Shown here: positions 15,285 to 21,611 of the stretch, in pieces
Numbering within the stretch: the stretch's first letter is position 1
Layout of the letters: each line of letters opens with the position of its first letter
From: Selenomonas sp.
GTDB lineage: Bacteria > Bacillota_C > Negativicutes > Selenomonadales > Selenomonadaceae
NCBI RefSeq assembly: GCF_024699275.1
Contig: NZ_JAILPX010000069.1
Span: 1-37,868, forward strand
Reading direction: 5' to 3'
Length of the DNA: 37,868 nucleotides
Position numbers and translations under genes: made by a program
The notes under the pieces: model-generated
Seen by the model: only the letters and a program-made list of their open reading frames with translations
Database searches by the model: none
Told to the model about the DNA's origin: nothing

Positions 15285-15983
15285 TTACAGATATTCCTCA
15301 AAGCGTTCCCGATCCAACACCTTGATACTCTTGCCATCAACGGCCAGAATTCCCTCTCTTTGCATGGCCGACAGTTCCCGGGATAGCGATGGCCGGGTTA
15401 CCGCCAAATAGGCCGCCATAAACTCCCGGCTCCCCGTCAGTTCCAGTTCCCGCTTGCCCTGCAATTCCAGGAACAGGAAACGGACAATCTTTTCCCGGAG
15501 GCTGCCACTGGCCAGCACCTTGATCTTGTTATGCATGAAGTAAGCCTTACGAGCAAATATACGCATGAGATTGCGCTGAATCTTCAGCGCACTGCGGGAA
15601 AGTTCACCTTCGGCATCCAGATTAAAGAGTTCACTGGATATTTCCAGCAGTCGTACAGGGGTAACCGCCTCCACGTACATATCGTACGGCTGCTCCAAGA
15701 CTTCGTATACTTCGCCAAACATATCTCCCGGTTCATTAATTTCCGACAGAAAAATCCGCCGCCCCGAGAAGGTATCCTTGAGAATATGTACTTCTCCCGC
15801 CAGCAGGATATAGAGGGAATGGGGCTGATCCCCTTCGTGGAAAATGATTTCGCCCTTGGGATATTCCCGCAGACGCACCTGCGCCGAGTCCAACAGTTCC
15901 GCTACTTCCTCTTCGCTCATCCCCTTGGCCAGGGAACATTTCTGCAGCAAGGGTATGAGCTTATGTCGATTCTCCCCTGCCAT
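15285..15983 (-). CDS. Crp/Fnr-family transcriptional regulator, 232 aa
   Basis: The N-terminal cyclic-nucleotide-binding-type beta roll covers about residues 20-130 (YPKGEIIFHEGDQPHSLYIL, then GDMFGE). A long dimer helix and a C-terminal winged helix follow, with FMAAYLAVTRPSLSRELSAM as recognition helix-turn-helix. It has only one cysteine near the N-terminus (KCSLAKG), so an FNR-type Fe-S cluster is not possible. The RxS motif of cAMP binders is not obvious, so the effector is unknown. ATG 15983 is chosen over upstream frames because AGGAG lies 7 bases before it and the flavin reductase stop is 4 bases upstream. Probably co-transcribed with that reductase. Confidence 0.87.
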   Translation of the reverse strand: MAGENRHKLIPLLQKCSLAKGMSEEEVAELLDSAQVRLREYPKGEIIFHEGDQPHSLYILLAGEVHILKDTFSGRRIFLSEINEPGDMFGEVYEVLEQPYDMYVEAVTPVRLLEISSELFNLDAEGELSRSALKIQRNLMRIFARKAYFMHNKIKVLASGSLREKIVRFLFLELQGKRELELTGSREFMAAYLAVTRPSLSRELSAMQREGILAVDGKSIKVLDRERFEEYL

Positions 15984-15987
15984 GTCC

Positions 15988-16491
15988 TTACTCCTGTACC
16001 AGTATCTTTTCGATTTCCGCAATGTACATGGTATGGTAATCGTCCTGATACCAGCGTTCATCAGCCGCTTTATCCACGAAACACTCCTGCTGAAGTTGCT
16101 GGGCATAAAGCTTGCGGCAGAGCATGGTCACCCGGGCTTCTTCATAATAGGTACGGCCATTGTCATGCTTGACGGTCAGTCCAGCTTTGGCAATCTTGTC
16201 CTCATCCCGTCCGGATACCGTTCCAAAGTAATTCATCATCTGACGGCGGTCTTCACCAAACACGGAAATCGTCATGCCCTCAGCCTTATCCACAAACTCT
16301 TTCGTATAACGGGTGGGACGGAGGAAGAAAAAGGCTACCGGCTTTCCCCACATGATACCCATTCCGCCCCAGGACGCAGTCATGGCATTGCTCTTGCCAT
16401 CAACTTCACCAGTCAGAAGCAGCCAGTCTTTACCAATTACCCTGAACACACTTTCGTTAAAGTCATCCGGTCTGATCTCTTTCATTGCCAT
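15988..16491 (-). CDS. Flavin reductase family (FMN-binding) protein, 167 aa
   Basis: Small split-barrel flavoprotein. KSNAMTASWGGMGIMWGKPV and FFFLRPTRYTKEFVDKA are the FMN-phosphate and dimer-interface segments of the flavin reductase-like family, and the length is typical. Members reduce flavins with NAD(P)H or act as anaerobic flavoredoxins; the precise electron acceptor is not predictable. AAGGAGG lies 9 bases before ATG 16491; a second ATG at 16485 is possible. First gene of a two-gene unit with the Crp-family regulator, downstream of a DnaA-box cluster. A TAAAAT -10 (16560-16555) on the minus strand lacks a good -35. Confidence 0.85.
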   Translation of the reverse strand: MAMKEIRPDDFNESVFRVIGKDWLLLTGEVDGKSNAMTASWGGMGIMWGKPVAFFFLRPTRYTKEFVDKAEGMTISVFGEDRRQMMNYFGTVSGRDEDKIAKAGLTVKHDNGRTYYEEARVTMLCRKLYAQQLQQECFVDKAADERWYQDDYHTMYIAEIEKILVQE

Positions 16492-16512
16492 ACTCCGTAT
16501 CCTCCTTAAAAT

Positions 16513-16641
16513 TCATCCACAATTTTGCAGGCTCCCTCGTCATAGGGTAAGGCTATTTTATCACTTATTCACAACAAAATCCACAAAAGCTAGGAGTTAT
16601 CCACAGAATCAGCGTGGATATCCCCAGTTTTTTGTGGATAA
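16513..16641. promoter_or_regulatory. Cluster of DnaA-box-like 9-mers with a long inverted repeat
   Basis: Three perfect TTATNCACA boxes lie at 16565-16573, 16597-16605 and 16633-16641 (last inverted). A one-mismatch box lies at 16513-16521 and two-mismatch boxes at 16577-16585 and 16613-16621 (inverted). The 13-base arms GGAGTTATCCACA (16593-16605) and TGTGGATAACTCC (16633-16645) form a perfect inverted repeat around a 27-base centre. The region lies between sufU and the flavin reductase gene. It could be a DnaA-titration or DnaA-controlled promoter site; no dnaA gene or obvious AT-rich unwinding element is next to it. Confidence 0.6.
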
Positions 16642-16665
16642 CTCCCAATTATTGATGTGATATGC

Positions 16666-17097
16666 TCATTTTTCTGCCTTCAATGCATCCTCCAGTGTGT
16701 GCCAGGCCAACACTGCACATTTTACCCGCGCAGGCATATGGGATACATTCTTGAGGGCCAGTGCTTCATCTAATTCTTCCAGTTCGTCCTCATCCGTCAA
16801 ATCCCCTTTTATCATGGCAATAAATTTACCGGCTAGGCGGCGGGCATCTTCTACGGATTTCCCACGAATCAATTCCGCCATGATATCCGTACTGGCCTGA
16901 GAAATCGCACAGCCAATACCGGTAAAGGCCGCATCCTTTACGATACTGCCCTCCACCTGCAGCTCGATGGTAATCTCATCTCCACAACTGGGATTTCTCC
17001 CCTTTAACTGACAGGTTGCCGCGCTCAGCCTGTGTTTATGGTCTGGATTACGGCTATGTTCGCCTAAAACCTCTGTATACACATCATCGAGTGCCAT
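16666..17097 (-). CDS. sufU: SufU, zinc-dependent sulfurtransferase for Fe-S assembly, 143 aa
   Basis: Accepts persulfide sulfur from SufS and passes it to the SufBCD scaffold. Zinc ligands are all present: C38 and D40 in NPSCGDE, C63 in GIGCAISQAST and C127 in RVKCAVLAW. The insertion that distinguishes SufU from IscU is present (residues ~75-115). ATG 17097 is preferred, with AGAGGTG nine bases upstream; an in-frame GTG at 17109 has no proper spacing. It overlaps sufS by 14 bases and is the last gene of the suf operon. Confidence 0.93.
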   Translation of the reverse strand: MALDDVYTEVLGEHSRNPDHKHRLSAATCQLKGRNPSCGDEITIELQVEGSIVKDAAFTGIGCAISQASTDIMAELIRGKSVEDARRLAGKFIAMIKGDLTDEDELEELDEALALKNVSHMPARVKCAVLAWHTLEDALKAEK

Positions 17098-18322
17098 AAC
17101 CAAGTACACCTCTTACTTTCTTTAGTGATTCCAACCAGCGGTCAACGTCCTCCCGAGTATTGTAGAGATAGAAGCTGGCCCGACAGGTGGCATTCTGCCC
17201 GAGATAGCGGTGCAGGGGCTGAGCGCAGTGATGGCCTGCCCGCACAGCTACGCCGTCATTGTCAAGAATGGAGGCCACATCATGGGGATGCACATCCTTG
17301 ACATTAAAGGCGATAATCCCGGTCTTGTTGTCCTGCGTACTGTCACAGCCGTACAGCTCAATAAACGGCAGTTCCCTAAGCTGCGGCAGAGCGTAGTTCA
17401 ATAAATCCGCTTCAATCGCTTCAATGCGTTCAAAACCGATTTTTTCCAGATAGTCGATAGCTGCAACAAGGCCTGCCGCCCCACCGACGTTCTGCGTACC
17501 AGCTTCAAACTTGGCCGGAACTTCTGCCCAGGTGGCATCCTGTTCTTCCACATATTCAATCATATCGCCGCCGCGCAGGAAGGGTTCCATCGCATCGAGC
17601 AGCTCATACCTGCCATAGAGTACGCCAATTCCCATGGGCGAGAGCATCTTATGACCGGAGAAGGCAAAGAAATCGCAGTCCAAATCGGACACATCCACGG
17701 CCATATGGGCCACACTCTGGGAACCATCCACCACACAGATAGCTCCGACGCTATGAGCTTTTTGGACAATGGCCTTGACATCATTTTTAAGTCCCAGAAC
17801 ATTGGAAACCTGGGTTACCGCCACGATTTTCGTGCGTCCCGTAATCTTCGTTTCAATGTCTTCCCGCGAGAGATTGCCGTCTTCTTCGAGATAAATGTAT
17901 TGGAGGGTTGCCCCCTTGGCCTTGGCCACCATCTGCCAGGGTACGCAATTGCTGTGATGTTCGGAAATGGAAATCACGATTTCATCGCCGGCATGCACAT
18001 GATGCAGTCCATAGCTGTATGCAACGAGGTTCAATGCTTCTGTGGCGTTTTTCGTAAAGATGATTTCCTGCGGACGCTTGGCTTTAATAAATTCCGCCGT
18101 GCGTTTGCGCGCGCCCTCGTAAATATCGGTGGCCTTAATGGACAGGGCATAGGCACCGCGGTGGGGGTTGGCATTGCAGCCGCCGTAGTAGCCGCAAATC
18201 GCCTGAATCATCTGTTCCGGTTTCTGGGTGGTAGCGCCGTTATCGAGGTACGCCACCTTGCGGCCACTGATTTTATGATTCAGTAAGGGAAAATCCTTCA
18301 AGAATTCCTGTGCATCAGCCAT
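17084..18322 (-). CDS. sufS: SufS group II cysteine desulfurase, 412 aa
   Basis: PLP enzyme that takes sulfur from cysteine to form an enzyme persulfide. The PLP lysine lies in FAFSGHKMLSPMGIGVLYG near residue 224, and the stacking histidine is in ISEHHSNCVPWQ. The active cysteine in RAGHHCAQPLHRYLG near residue 362 is on the short loop typical of group II. AAAGGAGG precedes ATG 18322; upstream in-frame codons lack a site. It overlaps sufD by 8 bases and sufU by 14, so translation of the three is coupled. Confidence 0.95.
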   Translation of the reverse strand: MADAQEFLKDFPLLNHKISGRKVAYLDNGATTQKPEQMIQAICGYYGGCNANPHRGAYALSIKATDIYEGARKRTAEFIKAKRPQEIIFTKNATEALNLVAYSYGLHHVHAGDEIVISISEHHSNCVPWQMVAKAKGATLQYIYLEEDGNLSREDIETKITGRTKIVAVTQVSNVLGLKNDVKAIVQKAHSVGAICVVDGSQSVAHMAVDVSDLDCDFFAFSGHKMLSPMGIGVLYGRYELLDAMEPFLRGGDMIEYVEEQDATWAEVPAKFEAGTQNVGGAAGLVAAIDYLEKIGFERIEAIEADLLNYALPQLRELPFIELYGCDSTQDNKTGIIAFNVKDVHPHDVASILDNDGVAVRAGHHCAQPLHRYLGQNATCRASFYLYNTREDVDRWLESLKKVRGVLGYGTR

Positions 18323-19151
18323 TCGAAAGCCTCCTTTGCAGGTAAGCATCAATTTCTGCCTTTAATTCAACGCTCGCAATGCGGTCAAGAACCGGCTGGA
18401 AGTTCGCTTCCACCACAAGTTTCTGCGCTTCGGCCAAATCGAGACCGCGGTTCATCAGGTAAAAGAGCTTCTCTTCATCCATCTTGCCGATGCTTACGGC
18501 ATGATGGCCGTCCACATCATCTTCATGAGACAGCATGATGGGCACGCTGCGGTTCTGCACATGGTCAGACAGCACCATGACTTCTTCATCCTCACGGCCT
18601 ACGGAGCCTTTGGAACCTTCGAGAAAATCCAGCGTCCCACGAAAGGTCTTTTCCGCACCGTCCAGCAGCGCACCGCGCACCTGCATATTGGCATCGGTGC
18701 GCTTACCCTGCTGGCGAATGATGTAGTTTAAGTCAATCTTACGCCCGCCGTCACCGAAATACAGCCCCCATACGTCAGCAAAGCTGTCATCACCGACCAT
18801 ATCCACCGTAAGTTCTGCCGCCGTATGTCTGGCACCGGCTTCCACCGTCGTATAGTTGAACTTTGCGCCCTTGCCCACATAGACTTTAATACGGCTGACA
18901 GCGGCCTGTTCTTCATTCACCAGCTGGGCGTAAATCAGATTCAATTCCCCGCCGTCAGCGATATGAGCCTGTACTTCCAGAGCACCGCCCTCACGCCTGT
19001 CGAGTACGATGCTCTTGCTTTCGCCGGATTTCACGAGAATCTTTTCCGTCTGCAGATTATCGCCAAGACCTGTTGGAACAGGAATCTCGTTCACCTTCAG
19101 CCACCGCCAGGTACGCATGGGAATGGCGGAAAATTTTTCTTCATTTATCAT
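18315..19151 (-). CDS. sufD: SufD, Fe-S scaffold subunit, 278 aa
   Basis: Beta-helix partner of SufB in the SufBC2D scaffold complex. IVLDRREGGALEVQAHIADGGELN-type repeats form the helix, and the C-terminal LSHEDDVDGHHAVSIGKMDEEKLFYLMNRGLD is the SufBD signature that contacts SufC. It is shorter than the ~420-residue SufD of enteric bacteria, with a reduced N-terminal part, as usual in Firmicutes. AAGGAGG lies eight bases before ATG 19151, 13 bases after the sufB stop. Confidence 0.92.
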   Translation of the reverse strand: MINEEKFSAIPMRTWRWLKVNEIPVPTGLGDNLQTEKILVKSGESKSIVLDRREGGALEVQAHIADGGELNLIYAQLVNEEQAAVSRIKVYVGKGAKFNYTTVEAGARHTAAELTVDMVGDDSFADVWGLYFGDGGRKIDLNYIIRQQGKRTDANMQVRGALLDGAEKTFRGTLDFLEGSKGSVGREDEEVMVLSDHVQNRSVPIMLSHEDDVDGHHAVSIGKMDEEKLFYLMNRGLDLAEAQKLVVEANFQPVLDRIASVELKAEIDAYLQRRLSNG

Positions 19152-19164
19152 TGTCTTTTCCTCC

Positions 19165-20574
19165 TTAACCCATAGTGCCTTCAAGTTCGATGTTGACGAG
19201 ATTGTTCATTTCCAGTGCGTATTCAAGCGGCAATTCCTTGGCAATCGGCTCCACAAAGCCACGCACAATCATGGCGCGGGCTTCTTCTTCATCAATGCCG
19301 CGGCTGGTCAGATAGAAAATGGCCTCGTCACTGATACGGCCAATCTTGGCTTCATGGCCGATATCCGCTTCATCCCCTTCGATATCCATAACTGGCAGCG
19401 TATCACTGCGGGATTGATTATCCAGCATCAGGGATTCGCAGTTGACGGAGCACTTGGCATAAGGTGCATTCTTCGTCACTTTTACAGCGCTACGGTAAGT
19501 TGCCATACCCCCCGCCTTGGAAATCGTACGGGTATTGATGTTGGCCGAGGTATGCGGCGCCGCATGAATAACGCTGGCTCCGGTATCCAGATTCTGTCCC
19601 TTGGAAGCAAAGGTCACCCCCGTAAACTCACAGCGGGCATTTTCGCCATGGAGCACACTGCAGGGATAAAGGCAGGAAATGTGTGAACCAAAAGACCCGG
19701 ATACCCATTCAATAAGGCCATCTTTTTCCACCAACGCCCGCTTCGTATTGAGATTCATCATATTGCGGGACCAGTTTTCAATGGTGGAATAGCGCAGGCG
19801 CGCACCTTCCTTGACGAAAAGTTCCACACAGCCGGCATGGAGATTGGTCACATTGTATTTGGGAGCCGAACAGCCTTCGATAAAATGCAGACTGGCATTT
19901 TTTTCTACAATAATCAGGGTATGCTCAAACTGACCGGCACCGGCGGCATTCAGGCGGAAATAGCTCTGCAAGGGCATTTCCACATGAACCCCTTCCGGCA
20001 CATAGACAAAGGAGCCGCCGGACCAGACGGCACCATGCAGGGCCGCAAACTTATGGTCCTTGGGCGGTACAAGGGTCATAAAGTATTCCTTGACAATATC
20101 TCCGTGCTCAACGAGCGCGGTTTCCATATCGGTGTAGATGACGCCCTGCCTGACCATGTCTTCCTGAATGGAGTGGTACACCACTTCCGAGTCATACTGG
20201 GCACCAACCCCCCCCAAAGAGGTCTTCTCCGCTTCGGGAATGCCGAGCCGGTCGAAGGTTTCCTTGATATCCTCTGGTACTTCCTCCCATTTGCCGGTCA
20301 TCCTGGCATCGGGCTGCACATAGGTCACAATATCGTCCATATTGAGTTCTTTGAGGGACGGCCCCCAGGTGGGAAATTCCAGTGAATTATAGACTTCCAG
20401 GGATTTTAAGCGAAACGCGGTCATCCATTCCGGATCATTCTTGCGCCGGGAGATATCCCGCACGATTTCCGGCGTCAGCCCGCTATGGGATTTGTAGACC
20501 GAACGGTCTTCGTTTTTGATATCGTAGAGAGTGCGTTCGATATCCTCTACATAGGTTTTCTTCTTCTCAGCCAT
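19165..20574 (-). CDS. sufB: SufB, Fe-S scaffold subunit, 469 aa
   Basis: Main scaffold protein on which the nascent Fe-S cluster is built. Family signatures include GVGAQYDSEVVYHSIQEDM, KFAALHGAVWSGGSFVYVP, LHAGCVELFVKEGARLRYSTIENWS, YRSAVKVTKNAPYAKCSVNCESLMLDN and IGHEAKIGRISDEAIFYL. The cysteine in KCSVNCESL corresponds to the sulfur-accepting region of SufB. ATG 20574 lies 5 bases after the sufC stop; GTG 20583 is also in frame but has no usable ribosome site. Confidence 0.95.
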   Translation of the reverse strand: MAEKKKTYVEDIERTLYDIKNEDRSVYKSHSGLTPEIVRDISRRKNDPEWMTAFRLKSLEVYNSLEFPTWGPSLKELNMDDIVTYVQPDARMTGKWEEVPEDIKETFDRLGIPEAEKTSLGGVGAQYDSEVVYHSIQEDMVRQGVIYTDMETALVEHGDIVKEYFMTLVPPKDHKFAALHGAVWSGGSFVYVPEGVHVEMPLQSYFRLNAAGAGQFEHTLIIVEKNASLHFIEGCSAPKYNVTNLHAGCVELFVKEGARLRYSTIENWSRNMMNLNTKRALVEKDGLIEWVSGSFGSHISCLYPCSVLHGENARCEFTGVTFASKGQNLDTGASVIHAAPHTSANINTRTISKAGGMATYRSAVKVTKNAPYAKCSVNCESLMLDNQSRSDTLPVMDIEGDEADIGHEAKIGRISDEAIFYLTSRGIDEEEARAMIVRGFVEPIAKELPLEYALEMNNLVNIELEGTMG

Positions 20575-20579
20575 AGCCT

Positions 20580-21332
20580 TCACCCTTCCTGTTCTTCACG
20601 GATATGGGCAAAACCACGGCTGTTGATGTCCTCAATGAGTTCCGGGCCGCCTTCTTCCACAATCTGGCCGTTCATCAGAACGTGTACCTTGTCCACCTTC
20701 AGGTGTTCGAGAATGCGCGTATTATGGGTGATAATCAAGCAGGAATTCTCCTCATTATGGAACTTGGCTACACCTTCCGACACGATCTGTACCGCATCGA
20801 CATCCAAACCAGAATCCGTCTCATCCAATAAAGCCAGCTTGGGGTTGAGCATCAGCAGCTGCAGAATTTCCGTACGTTTCTTCTCCCCACCGGAGAAACC
20901 CACATTCAGATAACGCTGGGCATATTCCGGATCCATCTTCAGCTCCTGCATCGTGGCCTTAAGCTCCTTGCGGAAGGGCATCAGTTTCACCTTTTCCCCC
21001 GTAATTGCCTGCTTTGCGGTACGAAGCATATTTTCCACCGTAATGCCGGGAATTTCCTCCGGGGTCTGAAAGGACAAGAATATCCCCTTGCGGCTGCGTT
21101 CAAAGGTCTGCAAATTCTTTATATCCTCGCCCTCAAAGCGCAGGGAACCATCAGTAACCACATACTTGGGATGCCCCATAATCACATTCATCAGCGTTGA
21201 CTTCCCAGAACCATTCGGCCCCAAGATAACATGAACTTCCCCCTTGCCCACCAATAGGGATAAGCCCCGCAGGATTTCCTTATCTTCCACACCAACATGA
21301 AGATTTTTGATTTCTAAAAGCTGCTCAGCCAT
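20580..21332 (-). CDS. sufC: SufC, ABC-type ATPase of the SufBCD complex, 250 aa
   Basis: Cytoplasmic ABC ATPase that drives conformational change of SufB-SufD. Walker A is GPNGSGKST near residue 38, the Q-loop is in LSFQTPEEIPG, the ABC signature is FSGGEKKR, Walker B is LALLDETDSGLD and the H-loop is IITHNTR. First gene of the operon, in the order C-B-D-S-U, unlike sufCDSUB in Bacillus. AAGGAGAG precedes ATG 21332. Confidence 0.95.
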   Translation of the reverse strand: MAEQLLEIKNLHVGVEDKEILRGLSLLVGKGEVHVILGPNGSGKSTLMNVIMGHPKYVVTDGSLRFEGEDIKNLQTFERSRKGIFLSFQTPEEIPGITVENMLRTAKQAITGEKVKLMPFRKELKATMQELKMDPEYAQRYLNVGFSGGEKKRTEILQLLMLNPKLALLDETDSGLDVDAVQIVSEGVAKFHNEENSCLIITHNTRILEHLKVDKVHVLMNGQIVEEGGPELIEDINSRGFAHIREEQEG

Positions 21333-21387
21333 TTCGAAACTCTCCTTCTAAACATAAACAGGTCTCTGCCTGATAAAACTCTATTTC

Positions 21388-21412
21388 AATCCTTAGTAAT
21401 TTTGTCAGGATT
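21388..21412 (-). promoter_or_regulatory. IscR/Rrf2-like operator in the suf leader
   Basis: A 25-base imperfect palindrome with outer arms AATCCT / AGGATT and inner GAC..ACT elements. By hand it agrees with about 18 of 25 positions of the type-1 IscR motif (ATASYYGACTRWWWYAGTCRRSTAT). It lies at about +4 to +28 relative to the predicted suf start of transcription, where a bound repressor would block elongation. Confidence 0.55.
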
Positions 21413-21422
21413 AACACCACCT

Positions 21423-21451
21423 ATTGTAGGTGCTCCCTGTCAAAAAGTCAA
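21423..21451 (-). promoter_or_regulatory. sufC: suf operon promoter
   Basis: Minus strand TTGACT (21451-21446), 17 bases, TACAAT (21428-21423). A separate dyad, ACCTATTG at 21419-21426 and CAATAGGT at 21449-21456, brackets the whole promoter. A 13-base palindrome (21419-21431) overlaps the -10. Leader to sufC is about 85 bases. Confidence 0.75.
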
Positions 21452-21611
21452 TAGGTATAGTTATTCTCCATAAATTAATTCTATACTTGATAGCCCCCAT
21501 AGAACCACAAAACCACTTCGCTCCATAGGAAATTGGCAGGATTTTTTTATGTCATCACGAATAGAAAATGTATGAATACTCCGCATATTCCCTAAAGGAG
21601 GTAGGGTTTCC

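Noticed and set aside
15137..15340. Small hydrophobic frame on the minus strand between crp and the gtrB-like gene
   Set aside because: The last ~44 codons look membrane-like, but its 5' part overlaps crp and no ribosome binding site or conserved motif supports it.
15984..16106. Longer N-terminus for the Crp-family regulator
   Set aside because: The frame is open upstream but overlaps the flavin reductase gene, and the AGGAG-spaced ATG at 15983 gives the normal family length.
16513..16645. DnaA-box region as the chromosomal origin oriC
   Set aside because: No dnaA, dnaN or typical origin neighbours and no clear AT-rich unwinding element; kept only as a DnaA-box cluster.
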